A stretch of DNA of 64,000 bases, taken from the NCBI RefSeq assembly GCF_025252405.1, contig NZ_CP104307.1:1798001-1862000 (forward strand). Reading direction: 5' to 3'. The position numbers and the translations under genes were made by a program. A model generated the notes under the pieces. That model was not told where the DNA came from. It was given only the letters and a program-made list of their open reading frames with translations, and did no database searches. Every line of letters starts with the position of its first letter. Positions within the stretch are counted from its first letter, which is position 1. Origin of the DNA: Flavobacterium sp. TR2 (lineage in GTDB: Bacteria; Bacteroidota; Bacteroidia; Flavobacteriales; Flavobacteriaceae). This document shows positions 50,584-60,266 of this stretch, one piece after another.

Positions 50584-53187
50584 TTAAGGATTCTTTTTCT
50601 TAAATAATCCGTTCAATAAATCACTTGCCTTTTTGGTTACTTCTTGCGTTTTTTGCTCTTTTTCAGTTTTAGCAGCCTGAGTCGTATCCTTTGCTTTAGT
50701 GTTTTTATTTATCAAATCAGTCAGTGCAGAAGTTCCTTTTTGAGTCAGTTTTTCCTTCTGTTGGTTTACTAGCTGTGTTGTTAAATTGCTCACAGCGGCT
50801 TTCATATCTGTGCTAACTTTAGGATTTGAAAAGTTGCCCGTCAAAGAAGCATTAATTGGAATATTATCCAGTTTGGCAGCATCGGCAGGAGACATTTTTG
50901 CAATTAAGTTGTTGGCTTCCGTTCCTAAATATTTAGCAGGAACATCAAATTTTAGATTGTAATTCATGGTCTGATCAAAGCCATGGGTTCCTCCAACAGT
51001 TACTTTAATATCTTGGTATTTAATATCAAAAGGTTTAACATTTACTTTTCCGTTGTCAAAAGTCAATGCCGCTTTGATATCATTTAGGTTTACTTTATTT
51101 AAATCAATAAATTTTACATTTGAGCTTAATGCTGTAAGCAAAGTAGAATTTTTTGAATTTACTGTAGTAGACAGCAATTGGCCGATTAAATCTCCTGAAA
51201 TCGATTTTAGATCTGGCGTCAGCTCTTTTGCATCCAAATTACCGTTCAATTTAATGGTAGAGTTTAATTTTCCATTAATGATTCCAGCAATTGGCGCAAT
51301 TTTTTTCATCATGTCCAATTGCGTGAAAGTCTGTGCAATATCAACTTGATTAAAGCCTAAGTTCATATCAAAAGTTGGCACTTTTTCTTTTGTCGAAACA
51401 GCTCCGTTAAGTCCAATAGATCCTCCGAAAATATTTGTTTTAAAATTTTCAAGAGTGGCTTTTTCATCCTTAATAAGCAATCTTCCAGAAACATCTTTTA
51501 ATTTCAGATTGTCGTATAAAACCGTGGTTGCTTTTGCGTTTAATGTACAGTTTAAGAAAGCAGGAATCTTCATTGCATCAGCTGGTTTCGCCGGAGTTTT
51601 GGTTTCCTCTTTTGCAGGTTCGCCAGCAGTCATGAAATCATCAACAGCCAATTGGTTCGAACTCATATTGAAGTTTCCTTTCAGCTCTTGTTTTTTAAAC
51701 ATAAAACCATAGAAATTCTCTAAAACTCCGTTAATGCTGATGTCACTTTTTCCAGTCGTTGCATCAAACTGTTTTAAGTTGATTTTGCTTGGATTGAATT
51801 CAACCATCGCTGTGCTGATGTTCATCGATTTATTGTTTTCGTCAGTATATTTAAATCCTGACAAACTCATTGTACCAGCATTTTTGATATTTTGGTATTG
51901 GCTTTTTTCTACAGAAGCCATATCAAAATTAGTTGTAACATCTGCTTTTAAAATACCTGCAAGAGGTTTATCCATTTTAATAGGATACGCTTTTGAAAGA
52001 TTCGCTAAGTTGATTGTTCCTTTTAAAGCCGCATCGATAATAGGATTTACAGTAATGTTTTTGATATTCGCTTTAGCGTTAAAAACGTCCTGATCAATTC
52101 TAAAAGATAGTTTGTCTAAATTCACATAAGTATCGTTTAAGATACCAGTTTCGTTGATGATTTTCGTGTCAATTACAATATTTTGAACCGATTTTGGCAA
52201 GTTCGGATATTGGAACGAAGCATTGTTAGACGCAATTTCAATATTAAACTTAGGAACCGTTGTGTCTGTCAGTTCTCCTTTTGCAAAACCATTTACTGTA
52301 AAATCTCCAGTTGTTTTTACGCCGTCTAAGCCCGCAGCATAAGCAGAAGGAATTAAGCCTAAGAAATTGGTGAAAGATGAAGTAGGGGTTTTAAATTTTA
52401 AATCGTATATCTGAGCTTTCTCAGCCATTTGAATGAATCCGTCAAATTCTAATGGCAATTGATTGATTAAAGCTTTGTTTTCTTTGAAAGTATATTTGCT
52501 TTTCTCTAAATCGATTCCAAGAACAGCGTCAAGAGTTAGTTTCACATTTTTCATGTAATTTATTTTATCCATGTCCAATGAAACTTTTGCAGTAGATTTT
52601 GTAGCCAAATCTAATTTTGAATTGGTGAAATCTCCAGTTCCTTCGTGGTTTAAACTGTCAATTACCATTTTAATTTTAGAACCTTGATCGATGTATCTAA
52701 AAGTAAAATTCTCAATTTTATAGTTTTGGATTTTCAATGCAAGCGGTTTGCTTGCTTCGTCTTTCTTGTCTTCTTTTTTGTCTTTCAAAGCGATATCGAA
52801 GTTTCCGACACCATCTTTATTGAAAATGATGTTTACTAATCCGTTTGTCGAACTAATTCCCTGAATGCTTAAAGGTTCTTCTTTTCCTTTGAAAAGTTCT
52901 TTAATGCTCATTTTTAAATTCAATTCTCCTAACGAAACCAAAGTGTCGCCTTCAAAAGGAGCTTTGTTGATGATAACTAATTTCTCGATTCCAACTGTTG
53001 CGTTTGGAAAATTCTTAAATAAACTTAAATCAGCATCTGTAAAACTTACTTTCGCATCAACACTTTCGTTGATAGCTTCGACGATTTTAGACTTGATTTG
53101 GTCTTTAAATAAAAATGGAATGGCAAATAATGCAGCAACAAATACCACAAGAATTATGGCACTTATTTTTAAAACTTTTTTTAGCAT
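50584..53187 (-). CDS. AsmA-like family envelope protein
   Basis: This 867-residue protein has one N-terminal membrane helix ('VLKISAIILVVFVAALFAIPFLF'), then a beta-rich body. The opening 'VDAKVSFTDADLSLFKNFPNATVGIEKLVIINKAPFEGDTLVSLGELNLKM' is typical of Bacteroidetes AsmA proteins. The AsmA C-terminal region has 'GGSIGLNGAVSTKEKVPTFDMNLGFNQVDIAQTF' and 'ISGDLIGQLLS'. The end is Lys/Gln/Thr-rich. AsmA-like proteins are thought to form periplasm-spanning lipid-transfer bridges. It is monocistronic. Confidence 0.9.
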   Translation of the reverse strand: MLKKVLKISAIILVVFVAALFAIPFLFKDQIKSKIVEAINESVDAKVSFTDADLSLFKNFPNATVGIEKLVIINKAPFEGDTLVSLGELNLKMSIKELFKGKEEPLSIQGISSTNGLVNIIFNKDGVGNFDIALKDKKEDKKDEASKPLALKIQNYKIENFTFRYIDQGSKIKMVIDSLNHEGTGDFTNSKLDLATKSTAKVSLDMDKINYMKNVKLTLDAVLGIDLEKSKYTFKENKALINQLPLEFDGFIQMAEKAQIYDLKFKTPTSSFTNFLGLIPSAYAAGLDGVKTTGDFTVNGFAKGELTDTTVPKFNIEIASNNASFQYPNLPKSVQNIVIDTKIINETGILNDTYVNLDKLSFRIDQDVFNAKANIKNITVNPIIDAALKGTINLANLSKAYPIKMDKPLAGILKADVTTNFDMASVEKSQYQNIKNAGTMSLSGFKYTDENNKSMNISTAMVEFNPSKINLKQFDATTGKSDISINGVLENFYGFMFKKQELKGNFNMSSNQLAVDDFMTAGEPAKEETKTPAKPADAMKIPAFLNCTLNAKATTVLYDNLKLKDVSGRLLIKDEKATLENFKTNIFGGSIGLNGAVSTKEKVPTFDMNLGFNQVDIAQTFTQLDMMKKIAPIAGIINGKLNSTIKLNGNLDAKELTPDLKSISGDLIGQLLSTTVNSKNSTLLTALSSNVKFIDLNKVNLNDIKAALTFDNGKVNVKPFDIKYQDIKVTVGGTHGFDQTMNYNLKFDVPAKYLGTEANNLIAKMSPADAAKLDNIPINASLTGNFSNPKVSTDMKAAVSNLTTQLVNQQKEKLTQKGTSALTDLINKNTKAKDTTQAAKTEKEQKTQEVTKKASDLLNGLFKKKNP

Positions 53188-53304
53188 ATAAATAGATTTG
53201 AGGGTTTAACGTGTTAAAATCGACTCCTGCAAAAATAGTTTTTTTTACTAGAGTTTGAAGATAAAGTTTTCTTAATTATGTAGGAATTTTATTAAAATGT
53301 ATAA

Positions 53305-53347
53305 ATAAAAAAAATCCGTTGAGAACTATTTTCAAAACGGATTTTTT
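53305..53347 (-). terminator. Terminator of the sppA-hydrolase transcript
   Basis: AAAATCCGTT (53311-53320) pairs with AACGGATTTT (53336-53345). On the minus strand a T run follows, ending the sppA-hydrolase operon. Confidence 0.8.
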
Positions 53348-53362
53348 AGGGTATTTATTTTA

Positions 53363-54310
53363 TTATTTCTCAATAAAAGAGACGATTTTCTCAACCAAGG
53401 CCTCAGAAATAGGAAGTGTTTCGTTATTGTAACTGGCCAAATTTGCTTCTTGGCTGCCATCGACGATTTTCATAATATGATTCATTTTGTCAATAATCTG
53501 TAAATCAGCATTTTTGTTGGCTTGTTTTAAATTTTCGGCATCTTTTACAGCAATCTGGATGTCATTATTTCCCTGCAATATTAAAATAGGAATAGTAAGC
53601 TTTTGTATTTCGGTCTGCGGATTATATTTGAACCAAGAAATCAGATAAGGCTGTATGCTTGGTCTGAAAAGAGAATTCAGCATTGGATCAACTTTTTTTA
53701 CTTCAAATCCGTTTTTTAAACTGTCGATAATCGGAAAAGTCATATCGCTAAGCTGTTTCATTGATTTTGCGCCAATCTGCGTTTTTAGTATTTGATCTGC
53801 TGGTTCGCCTGCACCCGCGATAGAAACAAATTTATCTGCTTTTGCGCTGGCAGCCATTCCAATCAGAGAACCTTCGCTATGGCCAATTATAATTATTTTA
53901 GAAAAGCGTTTGTCCTGTTTTAAATAATTAATCCAGCTTTTTGCGTCTTGAATATAATTTTCAAACACCAGACTGCTTTCAGATCCTCCGGCCGCTTTGC
54001 TTTCGCCGATAGCTCTTTTATCGTAACGCAAAGATGCAATTCCATTCTTTGCTAAAGCTTCTGCCAGCATTTTCAACGAATTATTTTTCATCATCGGATT
54101 ATTTCCGTTTCTGTCCGTTGGGCCAGAACCCGCAATGATTAACGCAACTGGAAATTTTTTGGTCAAATCTGGCGTTGTCAGCGTCCCAAAAATCTGATCG
54201 TTATTTATTTTTAAGATTGCTGGCGTTTCCTTAAAGGTGATTTCCTTTTTGTTCTGGGCGTTTAAAAAACTCCAAAACAAAACCGTTAAAAAAAGAATTG
54301 CTTTATTCAT
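53363..54310 (-). CDS. Secreted alpha/beta hydrolase
   Basis: This 315-residue protein has a signal peptide ('AILFLTVLFWSFLNAQ'). The hydrolase fold shows 'VALIIAGSGPTDRNGNNPMMKNNSLKMLAEALAKNGIASLRYDKRAIGES', the nucleophile elbow 'IIIGHSEGSLIGM', an acid in 'ILQGNNDIQIA', and His in 'KMNHIMK'. This subgroup covers periplasmic esterases. It follows sppA by 12 bases and is likely co-transcribed with it. Confidence 0.87.
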   Translation of the reverse strand: MNKAILFLTVLFWSFLNAQNKKEITFKETPAILKINNDQIFGTLTTPDLTKKFPVALIIAGSGPTDRNGNNPMMKNNSLKMLAEALAKNGIASLRYDKRAIGESKAAGGSESSLVFENYIQDAKSWINYLKQDKRFSKIIIIGHSEGSLIGMAASAKADKFVSIAGAGEPADQILKTQIGAKSMKQLSDMTFPIIDSLKNGFEVKKVDPMLNSLFRPSIQPYLISWFKYNPQTEIQKLTIPILILQGNNDIQIAVKDAENLKQANKNADLQIIDKMNHIMKIVDGSQEANLASYNNETLPISEALVEKIVSFIEK

Positions 54311-54322
54311 CTTTTAATTCAA

Positions 54323-56080
54323 TTAATAAATATTGATTCCGTAAGGCAACATGGCTTGCACTCCTTTTTGTTTCTGGAATTTCTTAACCTGTTCAAGAAG
54401 AAGATAATTTTCTTCCCCGATTTCTTCTTTTATAAAAGCTTCTTTCGATCTTGCAAAAGGAAGATTGCCCAACAGATCATTTAAGGTTTTTTCGTATTCA
54501 GGATAATTCTGAGTGCTGTATTTTTTTACTTTAGCTATTTTGGCAGCTTCAGCAATCGCATCATTCAATCCGCCAATTTTATCAACCAAACCAATTTTTA
54601 AAGCCTCAGTTCCAGACCAAACTCTACCTTGAGCAATCGAATCAACCTGTGCAAAAGTCATTTTACGGCCTTCGGCAACATGGGTCACGAAAGTATTGTA
54701 GATTTTTTCAACGCCTTCTAAAGTAAAGGCTTTAAATTTGTCATCGACTGGTAAAAACGGACTGTAGTTTGCAGCATTCTCATGCGTTTTAACCTGCTCA
54801 GAATTGATTCCTAATTTGTTGGCCAATGGACTAAAGTTTGGCAGCATTCCGAAAACTCCAATAGATCCTGTAATGGTATTGTTTTCGGCAAATATTTTAT
54901 TGGCGTTGCAGGCAATATAATAACCGCCAGAAGCAGCATAATTCCCCATAGAAACCACGACCGGTTTTACTTTTTTGGTAATTTCGATTTCTCTCCAAAT
55001 TAAATCAGAAGTCAGTGCGCTTCCGCCTGGACTGTCGATTCTAAGAACAATAGCTTTAACGTCATCATTTTTTCGTGCTTCCTGCAAAGAACGACGCATA
55101 GAGCCTTCTCCAATAGTATTTACATCTCCTTCGCCGCTTCCAATTTCGCCTTGAGCATAAATAATGGCGATCTGATCTGTTGCACTATTGGCTAAAGCTG
55201 TTGTTATATTATTTTGAGTATAATCTGCAATCGAAATTTTATTGTAGTCTTCGTCTTTGTCTACTTTCAGCGCTTTTCTAATCGCATCATGATAAACATC
55301 TTCGTAAGCCACGATGTCTACTAAATGCTGCTGTTTGGCCATTTCAGGCGTTCTTGCCAGAAGTCCGTTTGCAATTTCATTTAGTTTAGGCAGCGGAATA
55401 TTTCTGCTTTTTGCAATATCAGCAGAAACAGTCGCCCAAATAGAATTCAAAAGCGCAGTAATCTGTTCTCTATTGGCGTCGCTCATTTTATTTTCCAAGA
55501 AAGGTTCGACGGCACTTTTATATTTTCCGTGACGAATAACTTCCATGTGAATTCCTGATTTGTCCTGAAAATCTTTGAAAAACATAATTTCAGAAGAAAG
55601 ACCTTTAAAATCAAGATCTCCCGCAGGATTTAAATAAACGGTGTTGGCAACAGAATTTAAATAATATTCTTTTTGAGAATAAGTGTTGGCATAAGCCCAA
55701 ACAAATTTTCCAGATTTTTTAAAGCTTTCCAACGCATTTCTCAAATCTTTATATTGAGCAAGACCAAGAGAAGACTCATCATTTAAGATTGAAATTCCTT
55801 TGATGTTGTCATCTGTTTTTGCGGCTTCAATAGCGTTGATGACATCAGTCAGACCAATGCCTTTTTTGTCTGAAAAGACAGTTACCCAAGGGTCTTTGTA
55901 TTTTCCAGCGTAGTCGTTTTTAATTTCTTTTAAATTCAATTCAATAACCGAATCAGATTTAACAGAAACGCTGTCGTCTCCGCCAAAAATGGCTCCAATA
56001 AAGATTACTCCAAAAAAGAAGAGCATAATAAATACAAAAATGCCAATTACTGTGGCAATTACATTTCCTAAAAACTTCAT
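54323..56080 (-). CDS. sppA: Signal peptide peptidase SppA, 67-kDa type
   Basis: This 585-residue protein has an N-terminal membrane anchor ('VIATVIGIFVFIMLFFFGVIFIGAIF'). Two tandem S49 domains follow. The first carries the catalytic Lys ('VIRHGKYKSAVEPF') and the second the catalytic Ser ('GNYAASGGYYIAC'). 'LRIDSPGGSALTSDLIW' and 'GSIGVFG' complete the pattern. It digests leftover signal peptides at the periplasmic face of the membrane. The length fits the long form found in E. coli and many Bacteroidetes. Confidence 0.93.
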   Translation of the reverse strand: MKFLGNVIATVIGIFVFIMLFFFGVIFIGAIFGGDDSVSVKSDSVIELNLKEIKNDYAGKYKDPWVTVFSDKKGIGLTDVINAIEAAKTDDNIKGISILNDESSLGLAQYKDLRNALESFKKSGKFVWAYANTYSQKEYYLNSVANTVYLNPAGDLDFKGLSSEIMFFKDFQDKSGIHMEVIRHGKYKSAVEPFLENKMSDANREQITALLNSIWATVSADIAKSRNIPLPKLNEIANGLLARTPEMAKQQHLVDIVAYEDVYHDAIRKALKVDKDEDYNKISIADYTQNNITTALANSATDQIAIIYAQGEIGSGEGDVNTIGEGSMRRSLQEARKNDDVKAIVLRIDSPGGSALTSDLIWREIEITKKVKPVVVSMGNYAASGGYYIACNANKIFAENNTITGSIGVFGMLPNFSPLANKLGINSEQVKTHENAANYSPFLPVDDKFKAFTLEGVEKIYNTFVTHVAEGRKMTFAQVDSIAQGRVWSGTEALKIGLVDKIGGLNDAIAEAAKIAKVKKYSTQNYPEYEKTLNDLLGNLPFARSKEAFIKEEIGEENYLLLEQVKKFQKQKGVQAMLPYGINIY

Positions 56081-56218
56081 ATGTATATTTTTTTAATAAG
56101 TAGCGAAAAAGGGCAAAATGTTACAAATAAGGACTCTAAATTTATGATTGAATTTGAGGCGTCGTTTCACAAATATATTGGTTAATTCTAAAATAGTTTT
56201 AGTTAATTTGCATTAATT

Positions 56219-57352
56219 ATGAAATTACAGCATCAAGTCGTTTTATCGATAGGCAGCAACCAAGGCAGCAGACTAGAAAACATTCAGAAATGTATTGATT
56301 TAATACACCAAAATGTGGGAACTGTCATTCAGGTTTCAAAGCTTTACGAAACTCCTGCGTGGGGCTTTGAGAGCGATGCTTTTTATAATTGCGCACTTCT
56401 TTTGCATACGTATTCGTCTGCGCAAAAAATACTCAATCAGGTTTTAAAAGTCGAAAAAGAACTAGGAAGAATCCGTTTGAATCAAGAAGGATATCAATCT
56501 AGAATTATTGATATTGATTTGATTGCTTTTGATGCTGAAATAATTGATACAGAAAAACTACAAGTTCCGCATCCGCTAATGCAGAATAGGAATTTTGTTT
56601 TATTGCCAATGCAGGATTTAAAGCTAAATTGGAAGCATCCTATTTTGCAGAAAACGGTTTCAGAGCTAATTGCCATCACTCCAGACGATAGTGTGTGTAC
56701 AGTGGTTCAGGATCTGAAAAGTCCGATTGTTGAAATTCCGTTAAACCAATTTAATTATGTTGCTTTTGAAGGCAATATTGGGGCTGGAAAAACGACTCTT
56801 GTACATAAAATTGCAGAAGATTTTAACGGGAAAATGGTTTTAGAAAGATTTGCAGACAATCCGTTTCTGCCAAAGTTTTACAAAGATCAAAGCCGATATG
56901 CGTTTCCTTTGGAAATGTCTTTTCTAGCCGATCGGTATCAGCAGTTAGCCGATGATTTGGCGCAGTTTGATTTGTTTAAAGATTTTATAGTTGCAGATTA
57001 TCATATTTTTAAATCGCTGATTTTTGCAAAAATAACGCTTGCAGAAGATGAATATCGTTTGTATAGAAATCTATTCGATATTATTTACAAAGAAATGCCA
57101 AAACCAGATTTGTACATTTATTTGTATCAAAATACGGATCGTCTTCTTCATAATATCAAAAAACGCGGACGTGTTTACGAACAGAATATTGAAGCTGGAT
57201 ATTTAGAAAAAATCAATATTGGCTATTTGGAATACATAAAATCCCAAACCGATTTGAATGTTTTAATTATTGATGTTTCTGACCGTGATTTTGTGAAAAA
57301 ACACGAAGATTATCTTTATATTCTGAATGAAATTAAGAAAAAGTTAGTTTAA
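56219..57352 (+). CDS. folK: HPPK (FolK) fused to deoxynucleoside kinase
   Basis: This 377-residue protein joins two enzymes. Residues 1-~155 are 2-amino-4-hydroxy-6-hydroxymethyldihydropteridine pyrophosphokinase ('VLSIGSNQGSRLENIQKCIDLI', 'YETPAWGFESDAFYNCALLL', 'SRIIDIDLIAFD'), which acts in folate synthesis. Residues ~178-377 are a deoxynucleoside kinase with the P-loop 'FEGNIGAGKTTLV', 'RFADNPFLPKFY' and 'KKRGRVYEQNIEAGYLEKI', acting in nucleotide salvage. The two activities share precursors of dTMP synthesis, which may explain the fusion. The frame is continuous, so the fusion is real in this assembly. Confidence 0.92.
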   Translation: MKLQHQVVLSIGSNQGSRLENIQKCIDLIHQNVGTVIQVSKLYETPAWGFESDAFYNCALLLHTYSSAQKILNQVLKVEKELGRIRLNQEGYQSRIIDIDLIAFDAEIIDTEKLQVPHPLMQNRNFVLLPMQDLKLNWKHPILQKTVSELIAITPDDSVCTVVQDLKSPIVEIPLNQFNYVAFEGNIGAGKTTLVHKIAEDFNGKMVLERFADNPFLPKFYKDQSRYAFPLEMSFLADRYQQLADDLAQFDLFKDFIVADYHIFKSLIFAKITLAEDEYRLYRNLFDIIYKEMPKPDLYIYLYQNTDRLLHNIKKRGRVYEQNIEAGYLEKINIGYLEYIKSQTDLNVLIIDVSDRDFVKKHEDYLYILNEIKKKLV

Positions 57353-57358
57353 TGAGAT

Positions 57359-57428
57359 AATTAGAAAATGTGTCAATTAGATCTAAGCATCTTGTTTTTA
57401 AATTATCTAATTGGCACATTTTCTAATT
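57359..57428. repeat. AT-rich inverted repeat between convergent genes
   Basis: AATTAGAAAATGTG...CAATTAGA (57359-57381) and TCTAATTGGCACATTTTCTAATT (57406-57428) are nearly perfect 23-base arms. It probably ends transcription from both sides and shares words with the nadK/CBS gap at 27241-27330. Confidence 0.7.
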
Positions 57429-57432
57429 GAGA

Positions 57433-59613
57433 TTATCTTTTTAATGTAAAATGTCCTCTTAAAACAGGCATTGAATCGTCTACTTTTAAAGCATACCAAT
57501 AATCAGATGCAGGAAGCGGAACTTGATTTAAAGTGCCATCCCAGCTCATTTTGAAACGGCTTAATTGTACTATTAATTTTCCGTAGCGATCAAAAATTGT
57601 AACGACAGCCTGAGGATAGTTTTCCATTCCTGTTACTTCCCAAACATCGTTGTAGGTATCATTGTTGGGAGTAAAGAATGGAGGAAAAACAAGGACTACA
57701 AATTGTTTAGTAGTTCCCCCGCATCCACTTTTTTCTCGCGCATAAGCAGTTTGCAATCCGCCTGGGACATCGTAAAAAACAGTTGAATCTTGATAATTAA
57801 CGCCATCAACAGAATACTCAAAATAGTCTTCTGCTGTTACAGGATAAATAATAGCTCTTGTTCCTTCAACATCTACGCGCGCAATCTGCGGAATCTTGTG
57901 TTCTTCTACTGTAATTTTTTTTGTACTTTGACAGCCTTCGGGACTTGTAACAAGAACGGTATATGTGCCTCCTTTGCTAACTGTAATTTGTTGGGAAGTT
58001 TCATTGGCATTTGACCATGAGTAGCTCATTCCGGAAATTCCTGCATCTAACATGATCGATTGGAACTGGCATAAAGGCAAAGTCTCGTCTGTAACAGCTG
58101 GCGGGGTATAAATTACAATGTTTACAGGAGTCCTGGTCGGATTTGTGCATCCATTATTTGATGCTTCGGCATAATAAGTTGTATTGGAAGAGATTGTTGG
58201 GGTTGTAAAAGTCGTTCCTTGAGATATAATTGTTTGGTCGGTTGCCGAAGCATACCAGTTTATAGTTCCAATATTTGAAGTTGCTTTAATCGTTAAAGAT
58301 CCCGAACCGCATTTAGTATAAGTTTCTTGTTCTGCAATAGGAACTGCGGGAGTTTCGTATACAGTTGCTTTTACAGATTTGCGGTTAGATTCGCAGCCAG
58401 CATCAACATAATAAGTGGTAGTTGTGTTTATTGTTGGCGTTGTATAAGTTGGACCATTTGCTAATAAATTTCCTCCAATAGTGGCATCAAACCATCTAAT
58501 TGCTGCTCCGGCAGTTGCAGTTGCATTGAAAGTGAAACTTCCAGAGACACAAACTGGGGTTGGGTCAATAGCAGGAGTCGCTACAGGAATAGTAATTTTT
58601 GTGCTGGCAGCAATTTGCAAAGTAGGTTCGCCTGGCATTCCTCCATATTCTACCACATACCCCTTTGGCTGATAATTACCACTGTTGTCTCCTGTATTTG
58701 ATAAATCGTTCCAAGAGCCTCTTATTCCAAAACCCGGCTGAGTGATGTGGGCGTAATCTTCATCGCCTTGCTGGTTAGGTTCGCCAGTATTCCAAAAAGC
58801 ATAATTCGGTGTCGAACCATTTGCATTTCCGTTCCAAAAAACCGTTCCAGATTCAGGACCCGTAACCCATTTCCAAATGCCTTCAGTTTCGGCATCGCTT
58901 CCTCCAATCCATCCCGTTCCAGAAGCTTGCTCACCAATTAATTTGGCTTCATCAGCAGATAATATTGTGGCTAAATATCCTTGGAGTCCATAATAGGTGC
59001 GGGCTGCCGCTGCATCTTTCGCAGATGTCCATGTTATTCCGATGCTTGGAACATATTCGTAATAATGCTGTGTAGAAGGCAGGTAATTAGCTTTGCCCAT
59101 TGTTATAGAAAATGTCCTGATTCCAGAAGCTGTTGCAGAAGAATTTGTAAAGACGACGTCTTTAATGGCAGCAACAAAATCAGAATATAAAACATCAGCT
59201 CCAGTAGGACTGGTTAGTGTTAGTTTGCCAGCTGTTGCATCCCAATTTGTAGTAATAGTTGAGTGTGCAGCGGGATTTGAAAGTTCTAGTTTGTCAAGAC
59301 CGCTAGAATAACCAGAAGAAATTTGAATATATATGGCTTCTGTTCCTGTTTCCGAAAGATCATGATCAATTCTAAAATCTGTTACAATGTTAATTGATGT
59401 CTGTGGACAGTAAAATTGGTCTCCCTGTGCAATAAGTTTTGGAGGATCAATTACGAAACTGCTTTTCTTTTGTTGTGTTTTTGAATGTGTGCCAGGTTTT
59501 GAGAAGTGTACATTCTTTTTGTTAAAAGTTTTTGTATTTTCATTTGAATTAGAAAAATTAAAACTTAAAACGGAAAATAAAACAGAAAAGAGTGTTAATT
59601 TGATATTCTTCAT
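57433..59613 (-). CDS. Large secreted protein with lectin-like and Ig-like domains, T9SS type B sorting
   Basis: This 726-residue protein has a signal peptide ('LTLFSVLFSVLSFNFSNS'). A beta-sandwich region is followed by a C-type-lectin-like domain at about 190-330 ('TYYGLQGYLATILSADEAKLIGEQASGTGWIGGSDAETEGIWKW', 'NQQGDEDYAHI'). Three or so Ig-like (Ig_7) repeats follow, each with 'TTYYV/AEA' ends, then a PKD-like repeat. The end is the gliding-motility/T9SS type B domain ('FFTPNNDTYNDVWEVTGM', 'IFDRYGKLI', 'WDGTLNQVPLPASDYWY'). It should be exported by the type IX system to the cell surface and could be an adhesin or glycan binder. Confidence 0.93.
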   Translation of the reverse strand: MKNIKLTLFSVLFSVLSFNFSNSNENTKTFNKKNVHFSKPGTHSKTQQKKSSFVIDPPKLIAQGDQFYCPQTSINIVTDFRIDHDLSETGTEAIYIQISSGYSSGLDKLELSNPAAHSTITTNWDATAGKLTLTSPTGADVLYSDFVAAIKDVVFTNSSATASGIRTFSITMGKANYLPSTQHYYEYVPSIGITWTSAKDAAAARTYYGLQGYLATILSADEAKLIGEQASGTGWIGGSDAETEGIWKWVTGPESGTVFWNGNANGSTPNYAFWNTGEPNQQGDEDYAHITQPGFGIRGSWNDLSNTGDNSGNYQPKGYVVEYGGMPGEPTLQIAASTKITIPVATPAIDPTPVCVSGSFTFNATATAGAAIRWFDATIGGNLLANGPTYTTPTINTTTTYYVDAGCESNRKSVKATVYETPAVPIAEQETYTKCGSGSLTIKATSNIGTINWYASATDQTIISQGTTFTTPTISSNTTYYAEASNNGCTNPTRTPVNIVIYTPPAVTDETLPLCQFQSIMLDAGISGMSYSWSNANETSQQITVSKGGTYTVLVTSPEGCQSTKKITVEEHKIPQIARVDVEGTRAIIYPVTAEDYFEYSVDGVNYQDSTVFYDVPGGLQTAYAREKSGCGGTTKQFVVLVFPPFFTPNNDTYNDVWEVTGMENYPQAVVTIFDRYGKLIVQLSRFKMSWDGTLNQVPLPASDYWYALKVDDSMPVLRGHFTLKR

Positions 59614-59655
59614 TCGCTAAAAATATCAATTAATTAACAATAAAAAAATAAATTT

Positions 59656-60192
59656 TTATTCAGGCCAATTTATTTTTTGAAACAAATCCCAAACCACAAT
59701 TCCGGCACTTACAGAAATATTTAGAGAGTGCTTTGTTCCAAGCTGAGGAATTTCAATGCAGCCATCACATATTGCGACAGCCTCCTGAGACACGCCATAA
59801 ACTTCGTTGCCAAAAACTAAAGCATATTTTTGGCCTTTTTCGATTTTGAAATCCTGAAGAAATACCGAACTTTCAACTTGCTCAATAGCCATTGTAAGCA
59901 CATTTTTCTTCTTCAAATTTTCAATGGCTTCCAAAACATTCTCATGATGCTCCCAAGCAACAGTTTCGGTAGCGCCAAGAGCGGTTTTATGAATTTCTTT
60001 GTTTGGAGGAGTTGCGGTAATGCCGCATAAAATGATTTTTTCAATCAAAAACGCATCAGCTGTTCTAAAAACAGAACCAATATTGTGCAGACTTCGAATA
60101 TCGTCTAAAACTAATATTAAAGGGGTTTTCTCCGATTTTTTAAAATCTTCAATTGATTTACGGTCTAGTTCGCTGTTTTCGAGTTTTCTCAT
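59656..60192 (-). CDS. SpoU/TrmH-family RNA 2'-O-methyltransferase
   Basis: This 178-residue SPOUT protein has 'LVLDDIRSLHNIGSVFRTADAF' (motif 1), 'YALVFGNEVYGVSQEAV' (motif 2) and 'IPQLGTKHSLNISVSAGIVVWDLF' (motif 3, knot). It methylates ribose 2'-OH in tRNA or rRNA with AdoMet. Which nucleotide is unknown. The minimal SPOUT length lacks an extra RNA-binding domain. It follows the DUF1573 gene on the minus strand but behind a terminator. Confidence 0.92.
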   Translation of the reverse strand: MRKLENSELDRKSIEDFKKSEKTPLILVLDDIRSLHNIGSVFRTADAFLIEKIILCGITATPPNKEIHKTALGATETVAWEHHENVLEAIENLKKKNVLTMAIEQVESSVFLQDFKIEKGQKYALVFGNEVYGVSQEAVAICDGCIEIPQLGTKHSLNISVSAGIVVWDLFQKINWPE

Positions 60193-60212
60193 TGTTTTAA
60201 ATTCAAGTCATA

Positions 60213-60245
60213 AAAAAAGCTTCCAAAGATAAGGAAGCTTTTTCA
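60213..60245 (-). terminator. Intrinsic terminator after the DUF1573 gene
   Basis: AAAGCTTCC (60216-60224) pairs with GGAAGCTTT (60233-60241). On the minus strand a T7 run follows. Confidence 0.85.
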
Positions 60246-60266
60246 TTATTTTAAATGTTTTTCAGA

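Noticed and set aside
58722..59311. Several short frames on both strands inside the T9SS cargo gene
   Set aside because: They are shadows of the long minus-strand gene, which has a full domain architecture.
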